A DNA stretch of 64,000 nucleotides from assembly GCA_013350335.1 (NCBI GenBank), contig CM023535.1, positions 39,306,069-39,370,068 on the forward strand, in the 5' to 3' direction. The position numbers and the translations under genes were made by a program. Source of the DNA: Chimonanthus salicifolius (taxonomy: Eukaryota > Streptophyta > Magnoliopsida > Laurales > Calycanthaceae). Each line of letters opens with the position of its first letter. Position 1 is the stretch's first letter. Below the pieces are notes generated by a model. It saw only the letters and a program-made list of their open reading frames with translations. It ran no database searches and was not told the DNA's origin. This document shows positions 44,042 to 56,802 of the stretch, piece after piece.

Positions 44042-45581
44042 TTACCAATCATCCCTCCCATGCTATGCATGAGATGTAAGTGAACACATGCTATGTAATA
44101 ATACAAAATCATAGCATTAAAATCCCATATTTGAAACATAACATTTGATACAAAATAACTCATCTAAATATGAATTAAAACCATCATACATATCCCATGG
44201 TATCAATGAGATAGAATCTTACCAATGATCAAATAACGTGTCATTGCGTTTTTGTATATACAATTTAGGGTTTGGCCATGCAAGGCCAAACCATGATCCT
44301 TGATCATCCACCATTTCATACATGGTTCATGCATAGAGTCTTAGCCATAATAAAAATTAGGGTTCAGCCATTGTCCTTGACCATCTTTTCTTATTTATGC
44401 AATCTTATCGAGTACTTACCGATTCCGTGACTCCTCCGGTTTCTTCCACTCCTTCTTGCTCCTTTCCTTCCTTAGCCTCTTCTTCCTTCCTTCTTAATCC
44501 TTGGCCGAGATTGACCTTGATAAAATCTCTAGGAGTGGTTCGGCCAAGAGGTATAGATTTGAGAGAGGGAGAAAGAGAGGAGATTTGAGATAAAACTCTA
44601 AGTGTTCTCTCATTTGCTCAATGAGAGTGGTCGACCAAGTTTGAGGTCAAGATTATTCTAAGTCCTTTGTCTTGAGAGGGGATTGACCTTGAGGAAGAGC
44701 TTGAGAGAGAGAGAGAGAGAGAGAGAGAGTCTAAGATGCAACCCCTTAGTCTTTTCTTATTTAATGAGATTCGGCCAAAGGTGGTGTCCTTTGGTGATGC
44801 CCTTTTGTAACTCCCATGCCCCTTCACCTCCCTCCTTAATGTTCCATTTGGAGGTTTCATCTCATGAGATGAAACACTCCCACCGTTTGACCCTTGGGTT
44901 TCCATCTTGAGATGAAACCCTCCATCTCTCCAACGTGTACCTTGTGTAACCTTGTGTAACATCAACAAAACCATCCACCTCCCCATTAATGATACATTTG
45001 GAGTTTCATCCCATGAGATGAAACTCCCATGTTTCCAACGTGTAGCCTTGAGTTGGTCTTTGAAACAACAAAACTCCTCACCTCCCTCATTAATGCTTCC
45101 TTTGGAGTTTCATCCCATGAGATGAAAGTCCCACCGTTCCAATGTGTAACCCTAGGATATGTTTGTGTAACAACAAAAACCATTCATCTTCTCACTCACT
45201 CACTTAAGATGAAGGTCCCATTAACTTCCCATCCAACTCACTATAACTCAATTATTTTTAATTCTTTTAAACTCAAAACTTGTACTCATTCATTAACTCA
45301 ATTGAACTTAATCCACTTTAATTCAGCCACACCTTAATCACATTTGAATTCATATGGTGGTCGGCCAAGTCAACCATGACCCATTGGGTCCCAATTGGGC
45401 ATTTGACCCAATTGATAAATCTCACCCATTTATTTCAATTGAACCTTACCCAACAATCCGTTGGGTCTTAATTGGGCAATTGACCCAATACTTTACCCAT
45501 CTAAGATCCATATCCATTAATTCACAAATTAAATGGGCAATTTCCATAAATATTTATAACTTGAAAATCCGGGGTGTTGCA
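44042..45581 (-). mobile_element. H: minus-strand Tekay-family LTR, right part
   Basis: LTR sequence of the S2 subfamily on the minus strand. Its start in LTR sense is at 45581 (TGCAACACCCCGG, normally TGTAACACC), followed on the plus strand by GTTTC (45582-45586), the expected TSD. Donor-like GTAAGT (minus) at 44,414-44,419. A (GA)n run at 44,701-44,729 corresponds to the pyrimidine patch. Element A is inserted at 44,041, so the rest of H lies left of the window. Whether H is a solo LTR is unknown. Confidence 0.85.
44850..45132 (-). repeat. U3 palindrome array of H
   Basis: Palindromes at about 44,850-44,884, 44,896-44,922, 45,000-45,028 and 45,103-45,132. The best pairs GGAGTTTCAT with GATGAAACTCC around a short CCCATGA centre. 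Arms differ between copies but pairing is mostly kept. S2 has the matching array at 1850-2182. Confidence 0.85.
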
Positions 45582-45582
45582 G

Positions 45583-45857
45583 TTTCTCGACCAATTTCTA
45601 CAAATAAGTTATGAGAAATCATCTAGTTTGAATTTTTTAAACTCCGGGACAGATTTTAACTGAAAATGGTATAGTTTTGGACTTAAAAATTCGTACCCAA
45701 AAAATTAGAAGGGAAGGCCATTTTCCCTTAATTCTTTGGGTAGGATTTTTGAAGTCCAAAACTATACCCTTTTCACTTAAAATCAGTCATGGAGTTCATA
45801 AAATTCAAAGTAGATGAATTCTGATACTTTGTTTGTAGAAATTAATCGAGAAATGGC
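45583..45857. repeat. Foldback (MITE-like) element, about 275 bp
   Basis: The left arm (45,583-45,715) and right arm (45,722-45,857) are imperfect reverse complements: TTTCTCGACCAATTTCTACA at the left edge against TGTAGAAATTAATCGAGAAA at the right, and inner segments such as ATAGTTTTGGACTT against AAGTCCAAAACTAT. The centre is near 45,718. No coding potential. H inserted at or just inside its left end, so the original left border and TSD cannot be seen. Confidence 0.8.
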
Positions 45858-46787
45858 CTCGTTTGACAATCCCTTTCCACAAACCACAGAGAGAAGACCG
45901 TTCGAACGAATGCTTTTTACATTGAGATTGTGTGAACGAACAAAAAATGAACTGGATGTTCGTTTGGACGATTTAAAACGGAAGGGCAAAATGGAAATTT
46001 CACACCTAAAAACGAAAAGCGGTGTCTACTGGCAGGAAAATGTGGTGTCTACATGGCCAGCCCAACACTAATTAGAAGTAATAAAAAACATAACTACCAA
46101 AACAATAAATACTAAAATACATCTTTTGCACCCATTCCCTAGCGCTAGATTGTTAGGTCCAGTAAACCAACACTGAGATTTGCAGTCGACGAAAGGGTTA
46201 CAAATCTCGGTTGATATAGTACGTATCGTCGAGATATCTCAAGTTTTTTACGGCTGAGAGATACTATACTGTCGAGATATCAGCCGATACACATTTAAAC
46301 AACCGACCAATCTCGCCGATATCTCGGCATCAGTTTTGGACCCCTGCTCGACGAGATATAGGATGATGATTTGGATCAGGGCTGGATTATCGCCTCTGCT
46401 GTCTTTTTTCTTGACCGACTGCCTTTAGGGTTTCATTGCAATGTTGTTTCTCTGAAATATAAGAGAGGGTGCTTGCCTGCAACGTCTGGTGTTAGAAAAT
46501 GGGAAGACTCTGATCTGTTTTTTTTAATACATGCTGATCAATCTCGAGAACTATGTCATTCTCCTATGCACTGACAAACCAACCAGCCCCTTGTTTATTG
46601 TCTCTCAATTTCTTTGGGGTTTCTGCGCACTTTGTCCTCACACTTTGGACAGTTGGGGTACTGATGACAACGAGATTCGCTTTCGAGCCTCTTAAACCCT
46701 CTTGGCGCACGATCTTTGGGGTGCTACTAATCTCTAATTCTCTTATTTTGAGAACCTAGCAGCTCCCCTCTCTTACAAAACCATGAT
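45858..46787. other. Unassigned DNA between foldback and Reina-like LTR
   Basis: No recognisable gene. Short open frames occur (for example the reading frame at about 46,371-46,574) but I see no domain. At about 46,180-46,360 the motif TCGAGATATC and its variants recur (near 46,229 and 46,276), giving a locally self-complementary stretch. This may be old degenerate repeat or original host DNA. Confidence 0.5.
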
Positions 46788-47178
46788 CAGTGTAGTGAAC
46801 CCACTGAGTCTTACCTGAGTCTTACTACTCATTAGAGGACTCACGGCGTGAGTCAATGAGAAAAAAAGAGAAAAGAAACGATGAAAGGAAGAAGACAGTG
46901 GCTGTTTCAAGGGGTCGTCCCTCCTTAAACTTGGTTGCTCAAATAATCGATGTCTCTTTATTTATTCATCCATCTAAATATAAGGATTGACCCACCAAAA
47001 TCGGTGGCAATCATAATAATGTGGCAATACAATAATTCAGGCTAGAATTATGGATCTAGCCAAAATCTAGATAATAACTAATCAAGCAAAACTACAGCAA
47101 TGGTCAACTCCCGTCCACACGGTAGACAACTCACACCCGCTAATGCCTACTGGAAGCACATGTGGCAGGAACGTTACA
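46788..47178 (-). mobile_element. LTR of the Reina-like element K (left border uncertain)
   Basis: On the minus strand the pol of K is followed by GACGGGAGAA, a polypurine-tract-like run, then TGTAACGTTCC, the LTR start at 47178. The LTR end is put at a TGTAGTG on the plus strand near 46,788 by size (about 390 bp) only. Short LTRs of this size are usual for Reina chromoviruses. Confidence 0.5.
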
Positions 47179-48513
47179 TTCTCCCGTCTGAAGTTCGATG
47201 TCGTCCTTGCGGAGAAAGTTGGGATACTTGGTAAGCAGATTATGGTAGAACTCCCAAGTAACGTCGTCCCTGCTTAACCCTCGCCATTGGACAAGTACCT
47301 TAGTGACCGCCTTCCAGCCAAGCCGCACCATCTCGCGATCTAACACTAGCTCTGGTTCAAACTCCACCTCACCCTGGCCGTCCACAGCTGTAATGAAAGA
47401 TTGCCAAGGAATGTTGTCGCCCAATAGGGCCTTTAAGCATGACACATGAAAACAGGATGAATGCGTGAAGTAGCTGGGAGATCCAAATGGTAGGCCACCT
47501 CTCCATTGCATTCAAGAATCTGGAACGACCCATAGAGCTTAGGTGAAACCTTAGCATCGGCCCGCAGGTGAACTGATTGTTGACGGTATGGCTATAGCTT
47601 CAAAAACACCCAATCACCCACCTTGAAAACCCGCTTAGTCCGACGTTGATCGGCATAAGCTTTCATGCGATGTTGTGCACTGCGTAGGTTTTCTTTCAAA
47701 GTCTGGAAAATAGACTTCCGATCATGTAGCTCCGAATCTACGGCCTCCAACCTAGTAGTCCCATGAACATAAGGTAGGAGATGAGGTGGCGGCCTCCCAT
47801 ATATTGTCTCGAAGGAAGACAGGTTGGTGGAGGCGTGTGTATTGGTATCATACCAGTACTCGGCCAAAGAGAGACACTTACTCCAGTCTTTTGGTTTTAA
47901 TCCACTGAAACTTCGTAAATAATGCTCGACACACTTATTAACCACCTTCGTTTGTCCGTCCGATTGTGGATGATAAGCGGAACTCAAGCGAAGTTTTGTA
48001 CCCTAGAGTAAAAAGAACTCCTTCTAGAAGAGGCTCAGGAAAACAGGATCACGATCACTGAAGATTGATTTTGGCATCCCATGTAGCTTGAAGACATGAT
48101 CTAGGAAGACTCTCGCCACCCTGCTGCTGTAAACGTATGTGCTAGGGTCATGAATTGCCTATACTTGCTTAACATGTCCACCACCACCATGATGGTACTT
48201 TTTCCTTGTGAAAGCGGCAATCCTTCAATGAAGTCCATGGAAATGGGTACCCAAGGCGCTTTTGGAATATCCAGGGGTTGTAAGAGCCTTGCTGGCAAGA
48301 CATTCTCCACCTTGTTCCTTTGACAGAGATCACACCATCGCACAAAATCCTTGACTCGTTTCTTCATTCCCGACCAATAGAAGTCACGCTTGAGGCGTTG
48401 GTAGGCCTTTTGAAACCCTGAGTGGCCCACGGTTGGACTGTCGTGGATGTGTAACAGGATGCTGGGTATCATAGGCGAATCAGAGGGAAGGTAAAACCAG
48501 CCCTTGTAGAGTA
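47179..48513 (-). pseudogene. Element K: integrase and chromodomain of a Reina-like chromovirus
   Basis: Minus strand. Bases 48,513-48,101 hold the zinc-binding domain (H...H, CDLCQRNK) and the first catalytic Asp (MDFIEGLPLS), with VVVDMLSKY. A frameshift at about 48,110 and two stops near 48,000 follow. SDRD with the second Asp is readable in the shifted frame. Bases 47,987-47,592 hold YHPQSDGQT, the Glu region and the GPY-type tail (ADQRRTKRVFKVGDWVFLKL). After another stop the chromodomain (KVLVQWRGLSRDDVTWE) ends the protein near 47,200. The sequence differs clearly from Tekay and fits the Reina clade, by family memory. Athila insertion at 48,514 removed everything upstream. Confidence 0.8.
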
Positions 48514-50461
48514 TGGAACACCCTAGAATTTCAATCCGGTAAATCAATATAATTTCCCTTAATGATGAGGAATGAATAGGTTGAAACTATCTATTAGATC
48601 AAATGAGGAAAGAAATACTTAAGTAAGAATGTGAGATTAGAGGGATGATGGAGTAATTAAGCGAGATTTAAGAAAGACTAAATTAAGGGACGATTTAGTT
48701 AAATAATTTTGAAAGTGGAGTGGAATATAATTAATTAAATTAATTAATAGAAATTTTGGTGATTAGTTAATTAAGACGGATTAAGGGTGATTTAATTAAG
48801 TTACTAATTTAATTTGATAATACTCATTGGAATGGATTTTTAATTAACAATATGGCGAAGGTGCCACATAAGTGTTGATCATTGAAATATTACATTTTTA
48901 CCCCTGATTATTGGACCAGTTGATCCTCAATTTTGTATATAATGATGCATTTAATGTAGTTTGTCAGTTTTGTAGTAAAAAATAGAAAGTTAAGGAAAAT
49001 CAAGCTAATTTAGTGGAAAATTGCAAGTTTAGAGTTTTAAAGTGAAGAGGTAGAGTTTTATAATTATTTCATGCCACCTTTTAGGTCTCTTCATGTAAAT
49101 TAATTAATCTGGAACCATTTATGAGAGTCTAAGATTAATTAATAACTTTAGATTTTAAGTGCCTGAATAATTATTTAATTCTAGATGTTAGAAGCTGCAA
49201 TCCAAGTGCCAAAGCCTGAATTTCAAGTCATTGGGCCATGCGCATTCTATCATTGGACCAGTCCATTGTTCAAGCTCAGTCCGACTAAGGCCCAAACTCT
49301 CAAATCCAATTCTAGTGGGCCTAAGTTGAGGTCTAGATCCAAGTCCAAGCCCAAGTCAATTCCATTGTCCATGTTTGAATTTCACCTAAGCCCAACCCAA
49401 TTACCCATGGCCAAAACCCATAGCCCAACTTCACATCCACACCATCCAATTTCTACCTTAGATCTTAACCCTCCATCTCACATACTAAATTAGGTCAAAT
49501 CTTAGATCAACCATCAAATCAAACCTATTCATTCATTTATCATTAGATCTAGGTCATCCATCATCATGATGATCATTTCAACCTTAGATTAGTAGTTATC
49601 CATGCATCACCTACTAATTCATGCATTCATTTCATGCATTGACCATCAGAGCCACTAGATATTAGGCCATTTAATCACATCTCTTCATTCATCTCTTAGA
49701 AACCCTAGAGCCTCCACATGCATCCATTACATACACACGTTACCTTAGATTTAGGTCATGCATTCCATGAATCATCTAGGATGAACCTTTGAATCCAAAA
49801 CCTCCATCATTCATCTACCTAATCCTACAATTATTTTTACCCAAAATACCCTAGAGCCATAGATCTTAACCCTAAGTAATCACATCCATTCATTCATTTA
49901 ACCCTAAGTTTACACAACTTGAAGAACAAGTTAGCCTCCATACGCATAAGCCACATCATCCATTGCCTTATCACGCTACATGATTTTAGCACTTATTTTT
50001 CTCCATGTTTTTAACCCATTTTCCATCTACATTCATTCATGCCACATCACCTCCTCATCATCTCCAAAATCCACACAATTTTGCTCAATCCTAAACCTAT
50101 TCTTGCACATATTGTATTAGGTTGATCTCCACATCACTCCATTGCATCTCATCCATCCATCTATCCCATCTCTCAATCTCATTCACTCATTCACTCATTC
50201 ACCAATTCACAAAACAAGCCCTAATCCTACATAGTAAATTCGAATTTCCCATTGCCAAAACCAATCCAAAAAATCTCTCTCTCCTTACTTGCACTCCACT
50301 CCAAGCCACCTCACATAGCGAAATTCGTGTACACCCTATTGCAACCCTAACCCTTTGCAACTTTAAATCTCCATCAAACATTTCTATCTTGATCCAATCT
50401 TAGCCCTTCAATCTCTAACTTAAACCTTGATTTAATCTCAACCCTTCATCTCTTTTCAAAA

Positions 50462-50470
50462 CCTATAAAT
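50462..50470 (+). promoter_or_regulatory. TATA box of the Athila-like LTR
   Basis: CCTATAAATACCCC surrounds it, a near-ideal plant TATA box. The expected start of transcription is about 30 bp downstream. Confidence 0.75.
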
Positions 50471-50653
50471 ACCCCATTACCCCAAGGGTAAAATTTGAAT
50501 ACGACCTAGACTTTGAAAGGACCAAAGGCTAGAGAAAGACTAAGAAGACAGCGCTACACACGATTTTTGCAAGTGAGAAATTAATTTCACAAATTTTATT
50601 TTTGTATCTTCTATGTATTTTTATCCAAGCTTTGCAATTTAATTCCTTCATTT

Positions 50654-50659
50654 AATAAA
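50654..50659 (+). terminator. Polyadenylation signal of the Athila-like LTR
   Basis: AATAAA about 190 bp after the TATA box, consistent with a short R region. Confidence 0.5.
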
Positions 50660-51483
50660 GTGAAGTATTCATTTAGAAGCCTGAAACATCCAAGTTCTAA
50701 TAATTCTTTTGTTGTTAATTTCAAGTTTACAACTTTTGTTTATTTAATTGAACATGAGCACATGCAATAGTTAGGATCTTGATTTCATATGTTAAATCTT
50801 GATTACTAAGGTTTAAATTAATTAAATTAAAAACTTGTGAATCTTGTTTCTATTAATAAATATGAATTGCATTTTAGATCTTTACGTGAATTTCAGATCT
50901 AGGCTTTCACTTTGCTTATAAATTTTGGGCGATGAATGGTCTATTCCAAACAATCAACCTTTATGTTACTATATTTTTAATTTCAGTTATTTCTTTTATT
51001 GCTATTTAATTTTTTGTTTTTTCATCATGTTAGATTCCATGTTTGTTGTATAATTTTTGTTCTAACCTAAATCTTGTATGTTTCTTCTTTTTAAATTCTT
51101 TAATTCATGTCATTCTTTTATTCTTTTAATTCTATGTAATTATACTGTCTCTCTCTCAAAATTCATTTAATTAAAGATTGCAGATGTGGTATTTTAATCT
51201 TATGATTTGAAAGTTTGATTATGATTAAGATTGTTATTTAATTCACCATCTTAGTTCAAGGACAAATAATTCACACATCTTATTTGTTGATTTTTTAAGT
51301 TAGATACTTGACTCAAATAAAGATTTTATTTTTTAAAAATAATTCTTTTTAAAGGAACACAAATTTAATTTTAATTCATATATTTTGAGATTTTCTATTG
51401 GATTCGACTTCGCTCTCACATTGCTATACTATATATGGTTGTGCTCTTGCGAGATTTACAAATTTAAAACATCAACAAGTTTT

Positions 51484-51501
51484 TGGCACCGTTGCCAGGG
51501 A
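51484..51501 (+). other. Athila primer binding site (Asp-tRNA type)
   Basis: TGGCACCGTTGCCAGGGA differs at two positions from the well-known TGGCGCCGTTGCCGGGGA primer site of Athila elements, complementary to plant Asp tRNA. Both are G-to-A. Confidence 0.9.
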
Positions 51502-52240
51502 AAATCATATAATTAAATTGTATTCTTTTAAAAAAATTATTTTTAAGAAATATTGTTATTTTTGGAAAGTTCTATTTTTGGAAACTATTTAAAAATGGAT
51601 TTTTTTTCTATTTTCGAAAGTTTACCTTAAATAAGAAATTCTTTAAAATCTTAACGAAATTATTTTTGGAAAGGTTTTCTATTTTTTAGAAAAATCTATT
51701 TTTAAAAACATTCCAATTTTAGCAAAATTTCCAAACTTAGAATTTTTCTAAAATTTTAGAACTTCTATCTAACTTCCATAATCTTATCATATTTTAAAAT
51801 TCTTGTTTATAGATTGTAAATATTGCATCTCCTTCTTTAATTGTAGTTTAGGAAAACATCATTTAGGTTAGGATCTCCATTCTTTAATTTAGACTCTACA
51901 TCACGGTTTGTTTGTTTTGTTTTGCAGGGTTTTTAAAATGCCACTTAAAAATTGCTGCAAACATACATGCTAGTCTAAGGTGAGTGCCTAATCACCTTCG
52001 TTTAATTTTCACTTTATCATGCGTCCATATAGAATGTTTAGGGTGTTCTTTAATTAATTTGCACATTAAATTGCTCATGCATATTAGGATGCTAGATTCA
52101 TGCATTAGTTAGAATTTTTTAGTAATTGTTTTGCATATTTGCTTGATGTTAGTGTGGTAAAATAGATTTGCGTTCACAATATCTAGAAAAACATGATAGT
52201 AAAAATGGTTCATGCATTTCTTAATAAAATCAATGGAGGA
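51502..52240 (+). other. Athila leader, left part
   Basis: AT-rich, no coding potential. Runs of AATTTTT and imperfect TTTTTGGAAA repeats at about 51,545-51,720. Interrupted at 52,245 by solo LTR S6. The leader continues at 56,236. Confidence 0.7.
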
Positions 52241-52245
52241 GCCAT

Positions 52246-55200
52246 TGTAATAGCCCGGATTTTTAAATCAACATATATATGGCATTTATTTATTTGAATA
52301 ATGCAAAAAATTGGAATTTTGATATATGGATGTTGATGGATCAAATTTTGGGCCAAAGGCCCAAGTATGGTCCAATGGACCATGGATTGGATGGGATCCA
52401 TTTAAAGGGTCAATAATGGTCAAAGTGGGCCCTATAACCATGTGGGACCCAATGGATCAAAATGATTTAAACTTTAAGGAAAAAAGTAGAAAATAAATTA
52501 ATTGGGCCATGGGCCCAATGGTGACCGATTAATGGAAAGGGTTGAATTGAAATTAAACCCACCTAAGTTAATGATGAGATGATTAAGATGGCCTAACCAA
52601 GCGGGGCCCACCTCCACCTCACCAAGTGAGGTGGCGTGTGGACCAAGGAAAAGGTGGGGCCGACCATCATGGTTGACTTGGTCAACCATGGATAGGTTAA
52701 GGGGACTAAGGACAATTAAAGTGGATTAAGTTAATTAAATTATTTTAAATCATCTAAGTTAAGATTAATGGGGTTTTAGTGATATGGCCAAATGGGGCCC
52801 ACCTCCACCTCATCAAGTGAGGTGGCGGGTAGGGTAGGTGTTGGTGGGGGCCATCCACCATGGTTGACTTGGTCAACCATGGGTGGATTTCTTAGAAAGA
52901 AAATTAAATGGAATTAAATTAAATAGGAATTAATTAATCTAAGTAAGGATTTAATTTAATTAATTAGGTTGGTCTAATTAGGGTCAAATGGATAAGTCAA
53001 AGGGGTAAGTCAAATGGTGGTTTCATCCCATTGAAACAACCCAAAGAAACACAAAAATACCATGGACTTAGGGTGGTGGTTTCATCTCAACCACCACCAC
53101 TCAAGGTATGGGGACCCATACCTCTCATCATATGGTCAAGTGGTCAAAGGGGAGGAAGACCAAACCACTCATTCAAACACACACCAAACTGTTGGCTTGG
53201 TGGTGGTTTGGTCTCAACCACGGCCACCAAGGACAAGGGAACCATGCTTGGTGGGTGAGAACCATCATGGAAGTGTGTAGGCTAAGGAACCAAAGGATTG
53301 GATGGCTTTCACCTTACCACCCAAGCTACACTCTCATCTCTCTCCTCGACCCTCTCACCACCGTCCCTCATCTCTAAGGAAAAGGAGAAGAAAAAAAACT
53401 TAGAAGAAGAAAAGAAGAAAAGAAGAGGAAGTGCAAGCATAAGTCCATCACTCAAGACCTTGGGTAGTTCTTCATATCATCTCCTCTCTTCCCTCTCTCA
53501 AGCAAACCCTACCTTGGCCGATCCTAAGTTTGGAGGGGTTCACCATTGATCAAGCATCTTGGCCGACCAAAGATCAAGAGGAAGGAGGAAGGAGGCCAAG
53601 GAGTCCGACGGGAGCAAAGAAAGACCGGAGGAGTCGTCTGTGTGGTAAGAAATTCTTAAACAAGAATTTATATTTTTTTTAAAAGGTTAAGATGTATTTA
53701 TGGAACCCATTTCTTAGAATGGATGGTGGACACAAAAGTTATGGGCCTTAGATCTAAGATCCATCCAATAATAAGATAAGAAATGGATGAAATGGGAGAG
53801 ATAGATTAAGAAAAAATAAAATGATTAAGGAGGTTATGGAATTAAATGAATTGAGCATGAAGCATGGGTTTTTGAATGGATTGATGGACCATAGGGTTTG
53901 GCCATATAGTGTGGCCGAACCCCATGGTAAATGGGTGATGATTTTAATTAAGGTTTTAAAGTTTAAAACCATGGAGAATGATTATGATTTTAGGGTTGTA
54001 AATAATTAAATGTTGGAAAAATTTAAAGGGGTTTAAATGAAGAAAAATCATGGAGTATATGAATGCTTTTGTGGCCTCAAGAGGCATGGGAAAATGGAGA
54101 ATCATGAACCATGGGTTCGGCCACGGTGTATGGCCGAACCCTATGGTGATGGAATGAGACATTTAATGGTTATAAGAGTATGGAAATCAATGAAGAATGT
54201 TAATGGTAATTAAGTGGATTTTATTTAGTATTTTAAATAAGGTTTAAATTGGTGGAAATGAAGTTTTTAAAATAAAAATTATTGACCATGGGTTCGGCCA
54301 TGTACGAGACTTTGAGGAATTTAGTGTTCTTGGAACCATGGAAAATAAAATGGAATGATGGTTAAATTAAATGGACCAAAGTATATCTCATGATGATTAT
54401 GAAAGGATGATGTAAATGTATGATTTAAATTCATTTATGGTAGGACCAAATGAGGTGAAATAGACCCAAGAAAAATGGAAAAAAAGACATCATGGGTTCG
54501 GCCATGATGTATGGCCGAACCCATGACCCATTGGTAGGTCATGTTGTGGGCTAAATATTGCATTATGTATGAGATTAGATGATTGCAAATTTAATTAAAT
54601 CAAGTGGCTGATTTTAGGGAATGTTAGGTCATGGTCAATGAATCATTAATCGGGCTAAGTATAGGGATGAAGTATGGACCAAAAATGTACATAGATGGAG
54701 GAAATATTAAATCATGGAAGCATAGTGGCAAAACCGTAATTATTGGCCACAATGAAGAACCATGGGTTCGGCCATGGTACATGGCCGAACCCCATCTAGG
54801 TTGGACATGAACTTGGGTACATTAAGATGACATTATGAGTGATTAAATGAAACTTAGGGTTGCTGCATTTTAGACTCGTAAAGAAGAATGTTTAATGGGC
54901 TAGAACTTAGAATTATGCATGTATTTAAATCAATGGAAACGAGGCTAAGTTAAAGGCTGAATTATGATAATCTTGTAACATGATTAGGGATCATTAATGG
55001 ATCTAAGGTTGTGATCAATTAGGGACTTAATCATGGATAAAATATGAACTAATTTGGTAAATGTATAATAAGGTATTGGGACGTCGCAAACGGTACGCGA
55101 TCGGCGACCGGATTATCGAACGAAAACGTAACGGGACGCTAAGCGGTATTCGGTAGGATTCCTACCTTTTTGTAAGCCGTGGATTATGTGTATGTGATGG

Positions 55201-56230
55201 TTTCCGTATTTTATTTCGGTAATTATATGGTTTATTTTATGAATGATATTTTAAATGCTATGGATTATATTTTAATGCTATGGATGATATTTTTAAGGCT
55301 ATGGATTATATTCCAATGCTATGGATTTTATATTAGTGATATGAATTATATATATACTACATAGCATAATGCACTTACATCTCATGCATGGCATGGGCGG
55401 GAAAATAAAGGAACCGGAGTCCATGCTCTGTCGGGGTAACCGAGAACAAACATGGGGATAGTTTGATATGCTATAACCGGAGTCCATGCTCCATCGGGGC
55501 GACCAAGAAGCAAACATGGGGACACCTTGATGAGGCTTCGCAGTCAAGGGGGATAGGACATTTTACGATGATATGGACGATGGGTGGGACACATGACATA
55601 GGCACCCATGGCATGTCATTCATCATATGGTTTTATTATATTGTTATCGGTATGTTTGTATCACTAATCCATGTGCTAGCCCCACTCGGAGTCCTACTGG
55701 ACGCGTTGTCTAACGCCCTACTTCTACCCTAGCTGATGACGCAGGAGACGGAGGAAACAGTGGATGCGACGGGAGCCAAGCGTAGGAGCTTGGGATAGCT
55801 ACTACTTTGTTTATTAAAGTTTTATTTTGGAAAAGTTGTAATTTAAGTAGCTTAGCTTGTCGGCATGTAATAATTACTGTTTCTTGCTATGGTTTGGACT
55901 ATACGCTGGACGTTATCATTTTGAGACATAATTATGAACATAGGGGTATTTTAGTAATTTAACGATGTATCTTCCATTCTATCTATAACTGATAGGATAG
56001 CCTCTATTATAATGTTCCGCATATAATTATATTCCGCGAGCTTAATTCCTACGCGTAAACCGTTCTCGTGGACTTTGTTCTGCGCACGCGTAGGGTTGGC
56101 CAGTTGAGGGCCGGGCTTTAGAAGCTCGGACTCAACTCGCGTCGTGACGTCTGCGCCCGTTGTCACTCTACATTTCAAAAAAAAAAAAAAAATAGAATCT
56201 GATTTATGGTGAAAATGGGCGGGCGTTACA
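52246..56230 (+). mobile_element. Solo LTR S6 (Tekay family, 3985 bp) in the Athila leader
   Basis: TGTAATAGCCCGG at 52246 to GTTACA at 56230, TSD GCCAT at 52241-52245 and 56231-56235. Same subfamily as B and S3. U3 palindromes include CCACCTCA/TGAGGTGG (near 52,615 and 52,805) and GGTTGACTTGGTCAACC (near 52,671 and 52,863). Hairpins at about 53,893, 54,113, 54,495 and 54,770, and one with its right arm lost at 54,291. Two-stem units at about 55,410-55,530. A 22-bp repeat of ATGCTATGGATTATAT at 55,255-55,330. Confidence 0.95.
53645..55732 (+). other. Putative LTR intron of S6
   Basis: GTAAGA at 53645-53650 (one base off the usual GTAAGT), CTAAC at about 55,710, AG at 55731-55732. 2088 bp. 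Confidence 0.45.
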
Positions 56231-56235
56231 GCCAT

Positions 56236-56802
56236 TAGGCTAGATTTTTAGGGTTTCATGCTCATTAGGAACTTTTCAACTCAAATGATTTTTTGTAGCC
56301 ATTGAATAGTTTATTTTCAAGAATGGTGCTTAAGGATAAGTTTTGTCACCAAGACATGCAGTTGAGCATCGTCTAAGGATAAGCTGGGACGAGATACCGT
56401 TTGTGCTCTCCCACTTACCTAGGAATTTACCTGGCCATCTTGTGGTTTAACTCTCATTGGATACATAGATTGTTTGAAAAGAAAAATAAGAGCAAGTCTA
56501 GAGAAATCTTTAGGGTCCTATTATCCAAATAAAAATTTGATTGCATTAATGCAATACAAATCTAGATTTAAGCATTTTTTGTGTGATTTTTGTTTCAACG
56601 TGTGTGATCGTGTCTGTGTATGCTTAACTGGTCATGTGACTCCACCAATCGCTTGGTTAGAGTTACACTTATTGTCAGTACATCGATTGTTTCCGGAGCT
56701 CAGTCACGTTTAGTCACAACCATAGACAATCCACTTAGCCCATCATCATCAACCCCATCTACTCTCTCATTATCATCTTTCTCTTCCCTACCATCATCAC
56801 CC
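56236..56802 (+). other. Athila leader, right part
   Basis: No clear coding sequence. An open frame beginning at 56,620 reads into gag but its first part is low-complexity Ser/Pro. The gag start is more likely the ATG at 56,803. Confidence 0.6.

Larger units (their letters stand above)
48514..51477 (+). mobile_element. Athila-like 5' LTR
   Basis: The sequence changes from K's integrase to new DNA at TGGAACACCC (48514). The inner end is just before the primer site (about 51,460-51,477). That gives an LTR of about 2.96 kb. It has a TATA box (50,462) and AATAAA (50,654), so U3 is about 1.95 kb, R short and U5 about 0.8 kb. Preceding bases GAGTA (48509-48513) would be the TSD. The right copy is outside the window. 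Open frames inside (for example 49,185-49,493) show no domains. Confidence 0.75.

Noticed and set aside
44701..44729. (GA)n microsatellite as an independent feature
   Set aside because: It occupies the place of the LTR pyrimidine patch (minus strand), like the (CT)n at 28,365, so it is part of the LTR.
46371..46759. Open frames in the unassigned region as possible host genes
   Set aside because: Short, overlapping, no recognisable domain, and no splice or start context that stands out.
49185..49493. 102-codon open frame in the Athila LTR
   Set aside because: Low-complexity Ser/Pro/Lys composition inside U3, upstream of the TATA box. Not supported as a gene.
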